NCBI GenBank assembly: GCA_034336665.1
Contig: CM067566.1
Coordinates: 23,838,330-23,902,329, forward strand
Length of the DNA stretch: 64,000 nucleotides
Direction of reading: 5' to 3'
Origin: Luscinia megarhynchos
Lineage: Eukaryota; Chordata; Aves; Passeriformes; Turdidae
Shown: in pieces, positions 39,672-50,054 of the stretch
Layout: every line of letters begins with the position of its first letter
Position numbering within the stretch: position 1 is the stretch's first letter
Made by a program: the position numbers and the translations under genes
Notes under the pieces: generated by a model
What the model was told of the DNA's origin: nothing
The model's database searches: none
The model's input: the letters and a program-made list of their open reading frames with translations, nothing else

Positions 39672-42056
39672 TGTACAATGTCCACAGATGACATGAGCGC
39701 TGCTGTGGATAAAGTCCTAGCTAAGAACTCTCTGGTGGGGTATCCGTTGGCTCAGAGTTCTAAAGCAGTGAGGAGCTTCCTGTGAGGTATGCTTCTGTAA
39801 TATTGTAGCCAATGGTTGCTAATTTTATCACCCTCAAAATTTGTAATTCCACGGCCCTGGAACACTAATTTAGTCCAATTGTTAAATTCGTTTTTCCTCC
39901 AATTGCAAGGTTTTGGAAATTTAGTTTTCAAGGTCGGTGCTTCCCACTCCAAAGATGTGCCTGCACTGTCAGATGGTTCGCTCGCCGGTGGTGCATCCCA
40001 AATCGACGGGATCTTCTCCCTGTCCCCTCCAGCTTGAACCCACAATTTCTTATATGTCTGCTCCATTTGATCTTTCTCCAGGAACGCTTTCATGGTTTCG
40101 TCCGAAGACTGAGCGATACGATGCAGTCTCCGGGCCTGCACGCTGGGGATCAGACCCGCCAATTTGATGATGCCTAAACCACCGTCCTTCGTGCTCGAGT
40201 ACAGGATGGCATCGCACGTGCACGAAGGTAAGTGCAGCCAGTCCTTGACCGTTGTTCAGATTTTTTGATCGAGGTTTTCCAGAAACCCGGCTTTCAGGTC
40301 TGAATGGTCAGCCAGGTATGCCAGTCGAGGGATGGTGTATGTTTTGAGGATATCAATTTTCTGCAGAGGTTTAAGTGGAGCTTGATCAATTCTCTGAAGC
40401 CAGTATTCCAGTTTTGTGGAGAGATTGGATTTTGCTATCCCAGTCCAGGGGTCAATCTGCAGGCCGAGGTATTTCTCAGTTTTGCTGGGGTCAATCATGC
40501 TCAGGGGTGTGGCGTTGACGGTCCACGCAGCGCAGTCGTTGACGGTGTAAGAGTCCTTAGTCGGCTTGATGTAGTAGCCGTGGCACTTTACTCCCTGCGT
40601 TTTGAGACCGGTGAGATTGCAAAAGGTCTCTAATATATTTGATGTTCGTGTTCATATTTTCCCAGGAGTCGCTCAAAAGGACCAGAGCATCCGCAAATGC
40701 CATCGCCGTGATGCTGCTCCGGCCTTGGTGGTACCCTTTGCCGCTTTCTTCCAGCTTGCACAACAGGGGGTCCATAGCCAGATTAAATAAAAGGGGTGAC
40801 ATCGGGTCACCCTGTTTTACTCCAACCCGGAAATGGATTTCGTCTGTGCGTGTGTTTTTCTTCATGGTGATATAAGTACTGGTGTCTTTGTACATATCTC
40901 TCACCAGACCGATGATGTGGGGATCCACTTCTCTCTGCTGCAGAGCGTGTTGATGTGCTGGTGGCTTATGGTGTCAAAAGCCTTGGCAATGTCCACGAAT
41001 ACTACACCCAGTGGTCTGTGTTCTTTTTTGGCAGATCGCATTATAGATTGCAGGAGTTTCAGGTTTTCAGAGCATCCCGCCGCTCTGATGAATCCTCTTT
41101 GCCTTGGGTTGAGGGGGCAGGCTTTGCTCAGCCTAGCTGTTATAATCCTGGAGAACAGTCTCAGCAAGATGGAACCGATCGTGATGGGTCTCCAGTTGTT
41201 AGCGTCCTTCAAACGTTCAGGCTCTGTCGATTTAGGAATCAAAACAGTCCTGCATCCCCTCACCATGTCCGGGATTTTTCCAGATGTTAACCACAGGTAG
41301 AAGATCTCCGCAGTCCTGGAATACTCGGGATCCATCTTCTTGATGTCCCCAAGAGTAATTCCGTCTGGACCGGGAGCCGAGCCCTTGCTCATTTCCTGCA
41401 CATTTTTCTCAATTTCTTTGGCCGTAATTAAATCTCTGAAAGCGCTATTGTCGGCTTTCCCGTTAATTTGGAAGTCCCCAAGACTATTAAAGTTACCAGG
41501 TGTTTCCCATCTGTCTTTAAAGACCTAATAAATTTCACCGGGTGCAATATCGCAGGACAAAGTCTCGATATCGTCCAAAATAATTTTAGCAAGTTTCCCC
41601 CTATCGAGATGGAACAATCGCTGGAAGCGAAGGTAATCACCCTTCTTAATTGCTCTGGCCTTCATCCACTTCTGAAAAGGTCTCTTTGGTTGCTTCTCCC
41701 GGGCCCCTTTGTTGTTCTTATCTCGGGTCGCCGTTCTTATCTGGCTTATCGATTCCAGGCATCCGAAGCAGTCCTGCGCCGCTTGGTTGACCATTGCTTG
41801 CATTTCCCGGCCTTCAATTAACTGTGGAATGCCCGCGGGCAGGTGTTAATTGCCCCAGCTGATAGCCGCCCCCGAGTGTCCGGTGACAATGGGCTCGCAG
41901 TTGCCCCTCCCTCTGCCGCTCGATGGCTCCCCTCCGGCCTTACCCTTATCAGGGCGGGCACTTAACTCCTCCATTGTTTTCTGTCCGGCAGCTGGCTTCC
42001 CTGGAGGGCGGCTCCTCTCAGGTCCATTGTTCTCGGCTGCAGCCTGACCTTGATGA
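39672..42056 (-). pseudogene. R2-type reverse transcriptase, broken, RT core only
   Basis: On the minus strand one frame runs from 42056 to about 40915 with two in-frame stops (TAA at 41846-41848, TAG at 41525-41527). A frameshift near 40901-40928, another near 40620-40640 and a third near 39695-39705 divide the rest; further stops are TGA at 40256-40258 and 39752-39754. RT landmarks in order: PGPDGI (41357-41374), motif A FVDIAKAFD (40973-40999), motif B GVKQGDPMSPLLFNL (40779-40823), motif C FADA instead of FADD (Ala codon 40686-40688), YLGLQIDPWTGI (40436-40471), then R2-style linker motifs GGLGII (40166-40183) and YPTREFLA just before a CxxC pair (39675-39686) that starts the CCHC knuckle. 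The His and last Cys of the knuckle and the whole endonuclease (PD..D) are missing. The N-terminal zinc fingers and Myb helices are not visible. At least the TGA at 40256 fits CGA-to-TGA decay. It cannot make an active protein. Confidence 0.85.
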
Positions 42057-42074
42057 CTCTCAATTTTCCCTAGT
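42057..42074. repeat. Target-site duplication, right copy (18 bp)
   Basis: Identical to 39295-39312 (ctctcaattttccctagt). On its left is the R2 5' end; on its right the CR1 continues with 'ggccccaccatggctgag'. Confidence 0.93.
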
Positions 42075-42556
42075 GGCCCCACCATGGCTGAGTAGAGGGG
42101 CAGGATCACCTCCCTCGACCTGCTGGCAATGTTCTTCCATATGAACTCCAGAATTCCATTGGATTTCTTAGCCACAATGTTCATGGACAGCTTGTTATCC
42201 ACCAGGAACCCCCTGGTCCTTCTCCACAGAGCTGCTCCCCAGTAGGGAGCATCCCCCTGATGAATTTCAAAGTTCTTCTCTGCCCATCTTCAGCCTGTTG
42301 GGGCCCTTCTGAGGGGCTCACAGCCCTCTGGGGTATTGCTGCCCCTCCCAGCTTTGTGTCATCAGTGAACTCACTGAGGAGGGACCTGCCCCTTCATCCA
42401 ATTCATTGATGGAGAAGTTAAACCACACTGTTCCCAGTATTGAACCTTGGGGGACCCCACTGGTGTCAGGCTTCCAACAAGACCCTGTGCCGCTGATCAG
42501 AATCCTGTGGGATCTGCCATCCAGCCTTCTCTCAACTCACCTCATGGTCCACTCAG
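42057..42556 (-). mobile_element. CR1 LINE, 5' part of the split copy (antisense), with ORF2 C-terminus remnant
   Basis: This continues the CR1 from 38927-39312 on the other side of the R2 insertion. Minus-strand translation from 42202 gives DNKLSMN...VAKKSNGIL...ASRSREVILPLYSA, the C-terminal end of the CR1 ORF2 polyprotein. Further right come 'tagaggggcaggatcacctc', 'ttgtgtcatcagtgaactc' and 'ccttgggggaccccactggt', all standard antisense CR1 landmarks. The ORF2 tail that should follow (about 100 bp coding for the LEYCVQFWAP-type segment, present as DNA at 59310-59440) is absent at the junction, so this CR1 carried a deletion before the R2 arrived. Confidence 0.85.
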
Positions 42557-45500
42557 AGGAAAATACAAATAAATACACATTAAGCATAATGATGTTCCTC
42601 AAGCTTCATACCCTGGCCTTCTGTTCTGTGCAGTTCACAGAATTCATATGTGTAAATTATGATGATGAATGATCAGGGTTGTAGAATAAATATATTTTAC
42701 TTACTATCAAATTTTTCAGCCTCTCTTACTGGCAGTGTTTTGCTGTCCTGACCATCAGAATGTCCATAAACCACCTGTGCTGTAGTGGGGGTTTGGATTT
42801 AGCATTTGAAGTAGTAGCTGAGTAACTACTGTCAGGAACTTTAATGGACATATTTTCCAGTAAAGACACTACATTATTCCCAAGCAGGAGGTATTTATTT
42901 ATCTTTTTTTTCTAAGAATACAAAAAAAAAAAGAAATAAGAATTTCATATGCTTGTTAAGGAATCTCTGTTGCAGAATGATACACAAAATGCATGACATG
43001 CATTTTTTCATGTTTCTTGCTATCAGGAAAAAATAACAGGAATTCTAATTAGTCTTATGCACTAATCTATATTTTACAAATTTCTAATTAAAATGCAATA
43101 ATACTTTGAGAAATTACTCCTAACAAGGCTGGGAGGGGACAATTACAATAATTGTTTTCATTTTATTTCCTGGTCTCTTAATGGATTCTGTATCAACCAT
43201 ATCAAGAAAATGAATTCTTAAAATATCCCCCTATGTAAATTTAATCATCACTGGAAGTCAAAGGAAGATTGTTTTACAATTATCAACACATTATCTGTAG
43301 TATTTTTAAATGATATTTTGTTTATAAATACATTAATGCTACATGAGCCATAAAATAATCCATGTTTTGCATGTATGTACTACTTTTACGTGTTGTGATT
43401 CAAAACACTAAAAATATTTTTTTTCATAGGAATTCATAGAGGTTAAAAGTACAGTTCACAAATGTACTAACCTGCTTTACAACAAACAAATTCAGTGTTT
43501 GCCAGGCTGTACCTTTGTGGGCTTGTTCTAGTGTAGATGCTTGTCTCTTTGCAATGAGTGACAATGTTGACTCATGCTTCCCTTGTAATCCATTATAAAC
43601 TGCATATCTTTTCTGTAGAACTGCTGTCTAGGCAATCATTCCTGATCCTGGGTCCTGTAATTTATTATTCTTGTCTCTGTATGTGTACTCCTCCTGCTCA
43701 AATCTATTACTTTTTTCAGCCTGTTTCCTTATATATCAGGATGGTATTGAATTTTAATGCTGCTCTCTATCATAGCAGTGGTGTGTTCCTATGCTGATAT
43801 CATATCCTGATTTAGTGAGCATAATCTCTCTTCTACCCTTTGGGTCTTTAATATATGTAATGATTAACACAAGTACATTAATTAAAACCAAAGAAAGAAC
43901 CCTGCAAAACTACAAAATGTCTTTCCATTTTGATCATGAACAGATGACACTCAATCTCTGGCTAACCATTTTCCAGACAGTTTTGCAATCTATAATAATT
44001 TTTCTGTCATATTTTTGTCCGGCCCAGGCTTCTCTAGCCTGTTTGTAGGAATGTCATGTGAGAAAGTTCCAAAATATTACTAATCTTGGGAAAGAGAGGA
44101 GTCTGGCTACTTAAAAGTGTGCCTGGGAAATCTTACCATGTTACTGGGAAAATTGATTTGATATGTTTTATCCCTGACAAACCCATCTGCACTCCTCTTG
44201 GTCATTGTTCTCTTCATGAATCCTTCAGCTGGTTTGTCTGTCCATTCCTGGACTGAGCTTACACTGGTTGGTAGTTCCTCAGCTCCCACTCCACAACTCT
44301 GCAGAGACAAGTCTGTGCCATCCAGTACCTCACCAACCCTTTTCTGCAAAATAACTGTTAATGTATCCGAGATTGCCTGGCTCCATTTCTGAAATTTATG
44401 TGGTGAAATTCTTTAGGTATAATCATTCAAAATCAACTAAGCTTTATAAATATCCTGTAGCCTAGAGTGGCCTACTTTTCCTCCCTACTCCCTGCTTCCC
44501 TAAGGAAAAGAAAGCACCCCACAATAACAATAAACCCCAAACCATGGAAATGCATATATATTTATAAGAAAGAGAAGACTACACACTCCATAGGTTTAAT
44601 TTCTACTGCTCTTCTAAAGTCAGAGCCTTTATTATTCCTAGGCTATTTGGTAATTTAATATAATTTTCAGATAAAAAATATGAGACAAAATAGCTGTGAA
44701 ACAATGAGTTCTGTGAAATCGTTGCACTTCACACTCAGGAATGAATTCATCTTATCATGACAAGAGGGCAGCACTGCTGAACTGAAATATTGTTTTATTG
44801 TTGGTAAAGTTCAGCCTTATCCTATTAATCCATTTCCAGTTATCTTGTAAATAGAAAGTACTACACAGAAGCCTCAAAGGTGGACAGAAAACAAAATTAT
44901 TGCCCCAGACTTGCCAAGGAAAAAGCTTCAAAAGGGTTTGAACATGTAAGGGACAGTAGAAATGTTAAAGGTTATCAGTGTAACATAAGTGTAGGATCTG
45001 TGTAAACTGACAGTGTTTGAGAGGCTAATAGGATACTATCTTTCATGATTTCTGAGAGCTTAATACATAACTTTCATCTTGCTTGAAAGGCAGTTTCAGG
45101 TTCAGGGCTTGTACTGGGACCTTCAAGATCAGCCATGTTTCTGGAAAACCTTGGATATTCTTATAGCAACACATTCCATCAAAGAAACATTATCAATGGT
45201 GATGTAGAGTGACCACATTAAGAATTATGAGAAGATATCATCACGATTTTTATTAAAAGCAGGATCATCCATTTACATTGCCATTGGAAATGGTCAGTGT
45301 GCCTGTACGTGCCCCAGTTGCTGTGGTTTGTGCTGGGTGATGCTGCAGGAGGGAGGAGGTGGCTGCAGGGCCCCTGTGGTCCTGGGCTTTGGGCTTTTTG
45401 CTCAGCCAGGGAGTGAGACAGACATGGGATGTGGGGGAGATCTGAGACTGGCAGTGGTGTAAAGCTGATGACACTGAGGTTCATCCACCAGTGTAGGTTT

Positions 45501-48435
45501 TTCTAGCTTCCCTATTCACAGGGCTAGTTGTTGGAATGGTATTTTAACACCTTTATCATGGATGCAGAATTAAATTAGAGGATTAAACTGTTTGGTTTTG
45601 CCTTATCATATGTTGAATCTGCTAGTTGTTGTATCTATTCATTAAAACAGAGATGTTTGAGATGTTGCAATTTCTCTTAAAAAATAAAGCACCTTTTTTT
45701 TTTTTTTTATAAAAAAGGAATGAAGAGTTTCAGGGTTGCTTTTTTTACCCTTTAATCCTCTTTTGGTCTCAGCTGTTTATTAATCTAAAGGAATATAGGG
45801 GTTATCTTCTCCATAATACTGGTGTGCCAGTTCTGATGTGTCTAGAGGCAACATTTGAGTGACATAATTGAACTTGGTGCTGAGACTGTTTTAATTACAT
45901 TAATTTTAATTATATACAGTACATTATAATTACAGAGACTGAGACAGAGGGGCTCCCATCTATTAGGATCGTCTGCAAAGCATTTGCATAATGGGACCTA
46001 TTTCTGTGTGCAGTGTTACACTTTTTGATGGCTTCATCATTGGTGGAAGGTGGATTTTTTTACATTTGTGCTTCTAGTAACCACACTTGAAAGCCCCCTG
46101 ACAGCCTTCATTCCCCTGCACCAAAAAGATGCATTTTGAACAAAATACTTGAATTAGATGATAAACTCTTCTTTGAAGAAGAAGAATCTTCTTCTTGTTA
46201 CTCAGTTCCTGTCCAAAACAGGGCTTCCAAGGACCCAACTAGGAAACCAACAAAAGAGGTTTTATAATTGTAGGAGAACTCTCTCTTGTAACAGATGAAT
46301 AATGGCCTACCTTTCTGTTCACCACAAAATCTGAATGGCTATGGTCAAATACATGTTGAGACACTGCATATATTTGCCAGCAGATATAGATTTCCTAAAG
46401 GGAGCTTTCATCTCTGCTACCTTTCTTAGATCCTACTTTTATATCCCTGCTGTGAGACATGTGCCTTCTTGTGCTCAGTGTTGTAGCTCCCCTGGAGTCC
46501 ATGGAAAGGTCTCTGTCCATGGGCATGTCCTGTCCCATCCTTTGCCCTGGCACAAAAACTGTGCAGAGTAATAAATTTCCCTTTGTAGGGCCATTCTGAT
46601 AAAAGGCTGGCACAGGGCTGGCTCAGTTCTCCTTTCAACAGTGAAGTCACTGGTGTTACCAAAAACTGGGTGGGCTCAAAGTCACAGGTCTCAGCCCCAA
46701 GACAGGTGCTGTGTAATCAGACTTATTGTGACAATATTATACTATGGTGACCCTCCCTCTTGGCATTTTGTGGTGTGCTTTGGAGATAGATTGCACCTTT
46801 AATTTTGGAAAATGTTAACAGGCTCAGAGTCTGCTCTCTGTTATATTCACAGCTGTCATTTATTTCTGCTGTCTTTAAGAGTTTCCTAAGCACCTGTCAC
46901 TCTGATACTACATTAATTCACAGAGCCTAACCTCAATACATTCTTCTCTCACAATGCAATATTTCTTTGCTTGAAATTCCTCTCTTGTGGGATTTGGGGG
47001 ATTTTTTTTTCCTACTGAAAACTTTCTCACTAAGGTGAGACATTTACAATAGCAAATACATGGAGGAACAAATTATAATTTGTTTTGGAATAGCAATCTC
47101 GAAACTAAGTGAATGTACAGCTCTGGGGGTGTATTTTTCAGTGTCTCTAATTAGCAGTCTGGAATCTGGACCATAACATCTAAATATACCTACTTATTCA
47201 ATACTTTATGTCTGGTCTTTGGAAAAAAACACAGCACTTGATGAGGTTTGGGGCACAGTCAGATGGGTGAACACATCTAATCTGATTATCTACTCCATGC
47301 ATGGTGGTCTTCTCTATTTTCTCCTTCCAAGTGAATATTTCCTTGTCCCAGGTCAGATGACTGCTTTCTCTATCTTTTACCTAAATAATTTTGTGAAGAA
47401 CTGGTAAGATAGTAGCAACACAAGTAGACTGGGATGTAGAGTGTGAAAGGAGTCACAGTTCTCAGGATAGAGGTAGAGGTACACAGCTAGAGATAGTAAT
47501 GATTTATCTTGAATCATTAGCTCACCAAATTACGAGACATGGTCAGATGTTTTCTAGTGATATTTTATTGACAATAAACAACTAATGGAAAAATTAACTC
47601 TTTGTCTGGAAAATATTTTGGCACTTTCTAATATTTAATAATGAATTTATAATTTGATAAATTCAATACTTATTTAAATTAGTTCAGTTTTTAATAAGAA
47701 AATGTATGCTGGGTCTAGTCAAATCTGAAACAAAATGATTTTTTTTCACTGAAACAAAACAAAATATTTAAATTCAAATTAGGCTGAGAAAATATTCATA
47801 GGCAATTTTCTTTAGTTCAATGCTGATTTAGTTATAGTTTGTGTCCTTTTCTCCCTTATCAGCCACACTCCCTGAAGCACTATATTCTGCATTATGTGGT
47901 GTGTTTTTTCTCTGCCCAGGCTCTGCATTGTGAGTCATAAGAATCACATCACTGTTGATGCACTTCAAGAGAGACAATTTCACCATATAGTCCAGCTCAG
48001 ATAGAAAACGAGGCCTTGTAGGACACTCCTAAAAGGGTATAGTCATATCAGAAATATGGCTAATGCTGTCCTTGTACAGGACTAACTTCCCTGTAGAAAT
48101 CCTGAATTGTATTTTTGGAACTCCCACTCTTTAAATGTATTTGTATTCCAAAACGTGGTCAAAATTTGGACAGTCAAGTTGTTGATGTGGCTCAACTTTC
48201 TTTGCAATAGAGTCAGTTGCAAATAATCAGAATGTACCATGAAAATTTTGTTTATTAGTTATTCTTTCAGATCTAATACTGAGCAGCAGGAGTGAACAAT
48301 TCCAACATTAGGGATTTTTTCTGTCTCTTTGCTCTGATCATTAATTAATACTGCTAACACTAAATTTCATTTTTCATTTTTATCACTCAGCCATTCAATA
48401 ACATGCTTTAATTTTGCATGGCCTGAATACACTGC
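42557..48435. other. AT-rich unique non-coding sequence, no gene seen
   Basis: No gene or transposon recognised. Local points: a short perfect hairpin with 10-bp arms and a 1-nt loop at 46176-46196 (aagaagaaga / tcttcttctt), a T-run near 45692-45709, a GC-richer patch at 45290-45440 without recognisable motifs, and a homeobox-like AT motif cluster with an octamer ATTTGCAT at 45982-45989. Confidence 0.5.
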
Positions 48436-48935
48436 TGTGCTGGGTTGGCACTGATAGAAACCAAACCCCTACATAGTCATTCATTTGCCCCACTTACTGG
48501 GGAGAGGATAGTAAGGAGGGGAGAAAATGGTAAAAAAAAAACCCAGAAGCAACCAAAGACCAATTAATATATTGGGTTTAAGACCTGATTTGGGGAAAGT
48601 TAATTGTGAATTAAAATAATATTTGATTACTAATTTGAGAAGTGGGAGAAAAATAAAGACAGGCATGAAACCAATGTCGCTCTACCTTTCCCAAGCTCAA
48701 TTCCACTCTTTCACTCCAGACCCCCTCCTTTCCCCTCTCTGCCTCTACAGGTCACACTCAGTGAGTGAGGAGCAGCACTGGCTGGGGCTCTGTTGTGACA
48801 TGGCTGCTCCTCTCTGATGCTGCTCCCTCCTCACACTTTCCTTCTGCTGAAGAATGGGCTCTCCAAGGGCTGCATGCAAGGCATGACCCCATGCACCCCC
48901 TTCATGTGCTGCAGGGGTAACTGGGAGTGAGCTCT
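48436..48935. mobile_element. Diverged endogenous retrovirus LTR (probable solo LTR fragment)
   Basis: The block starts with 'tgtgctgggttggcactg', resembling the TGTG(C/T)TGG start of common avian LTRs, followed by 'aggatagtaaggaggggag', 'ttggggaaagttaattgtg', a CT-rich stretch around 48710-48750, and 'tgctgctccctcctcacac' with 'gctctccaagggctgcatg'. This order resembles a GC-box/CT-rich avian ERV LTR family. The right end, strand and target-site duplication are unclear, and no gag/pol/env sequence is adjacent, so it is at most a solo or truncated LTR. Similarity is judged from memory of the family, hence the moderate confidence. Confidence 0.5.
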
Positions 48936-49136
48936 TTTGTAGCCTGTACAATACTACTGTTCATGCATTCTGCATCAGAAAATTGTGTTGGCTCAACTGG
49001 CAGTATTTATTACAATTTTTAAAAAGAGCATTGATTTTTATAAAATTAAACCATTAGACTATCTTGTGAGTTTAAACCTAGCGGCTGTGTCTGTAGATAT
49101 ATAAGTGTGTGTAATATATTTGTTACAAGAAGATGT
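48936..49136. other. Short unique spacer, nothing recognised
   Basis: AT-rich sequence between the LTR-like block and the CR1 at 49137. No feature seen. Confidence 0.5.
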
Positions 49137-50054
49137 CCTTTAGGATCCTCAGGGGGTACTGAGGCTGGTGCTGTCTAGCATCTCTGTTGATGACAGGGAC
49201 AGTGGGATTGAGGGCCCCCTCAGCAAGACTGACTACAGCAGCAAGCTGTGTGGTGTGGCAGTAAGGGATGGCAGCCAGAGGCACCTGGAGAGGTGGGTCT
49301 GTGTGAACCTCAGGACACCCAAGGTGCTGCACTGGGGCTGGGGCAATCCCAAGCACAAATACAGGCTGGTGGAGAATGGATGTAGCCCTGCCTAGAGGGA
49401 CTTGGGGGTGGTGAATGGACAAGAAGTTTGACACATTCCAGCAATGCACCTCTCAGCCTAGAAAGCTAACAGGGAGGCATCAGAAGAAGTGTGAGCAAAG
49501 GAGGAGATTCTGCCCAACTTCTCTGCTCTGGTGAGACCTCACATGGAGCACAGCATCCAGCTCTGGGGCCTACAATATAAGGAAGATGTGGACGTGTTGG
49601 AATGAGCCCAGAGAGGAATCACAAAGGTGTTCAAAGGATTGAAACACCTCTCCAGTATGGACAGGCAGAGGGAGTTGGGGCTGCTCAGCCTGGAGAAGAG
49701 AAGGCTTCAGGGAGACACCTTGGAACAGATTCCAATACCTGAAAGGGGCCTTCAGGAAGCCTGGAAAGGGATTTTTGGCAAGGACATGTAGTGATAGGAC
49801 AAAGGGAAATGGTTTTAAGCTTAAGGAGGGTAGGCTTAGATTAAGTATTAGGAAGAAATTCTTAGCTGTGAGGGTGGTGAGACACTGGTTGCCTAGAGAA
49901 GCTGTGGAAGCCCCATCTGTGGGAGTGCTCAAGGCCAGGTTGGATGGGGCTTTGAACAATGTGGTCTGGTGGAAGATGTCCCTGCCCACAGACAGCCCTT
50001 AAAGACCTGATCTTTAAGATCCCTTTCAACCCAAACCATTTTATGATTCTATGA
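49137..50054 (+). mobile_element. CR1 LINE, 5'-truncated, sense, with ORF2 C-terminal remnant
   Basis: Starts inside the CR1 reverse transcriptase (degraded equivalent of the LGPVLFNIFINDL segment at about 49150-49190) and continues through the ORF2 C-terminus, where the FADD site is already lost (the frame reads LSKTDYSSKL). DNA landmarks follow in order: 'gagacctcacatggagcac', 'ctgctcagcctggagaag' (49681-), 'ggaagaaattcttagctgtg', 'gtggtgagacactggttgcc', 'gatccctttcaacccaaac', and the end 'ttatgattctatga', i.e. about 1.3 copies of the CR1 terminal octamer. Frames are broken; the copy is inactive. Confidence 0.9.

Larger units (their letters stand above)
39313..42056 (-). mobile_element. R2-like non-LTR retrotransposon, truncated copy outside rDNA
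   Basis: A 2744-bp element on the minus strand, 5' end at 42056 and 3' end at 39313, exactly bracketed by 18-bp direct repeats and inserted within a CR1. It encodes a broken reverse transcriptase with R2-clade features (see the pseudogene entry) and ends in a GC/CpG-rich non-coding 3' region. R2 elements of known birds are longer and encode, in order, N-terminal zinc fingers, a Myb domain, RT, a CCHC knuckle and a restriction-like endonuclease. This copy starts after the zinc-finger/Myb part and breaks off inside the CCHC knuckle, so it is both 5'-truncated and internally deleted. No 28S rRNA flank in the usual position is present. CpG density is far above the surroundings (about 15 CpG in 40081-40260 against 1 in 36001-36180). 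A member of another R2-related clade cannot be wholly excluded, but the motif set and the linker resemble R2. Confidence 0.85.

Noticed and set aside
40833..41300. 155-codon plus-strand open frame inside the R2 copy
   Set aside because: It is the antisense shadow of the R2 reverse transcriptase, which is the frame carrying RT motifs.
42053..42061. atgactctc at the R2 5' junction matching 28S sequence just upstream of the R2 site
   Set aside because: It is on the strand opposite to the element and most of it is ordinary CR1 sequence of the target-site duplication; a 9-bp match is not enough to claim a retained 28S flank.
46335..46662. Overlapping short frames on both strands
   Set aside because: No motif, mutually overlapping, typical of chance open frames.
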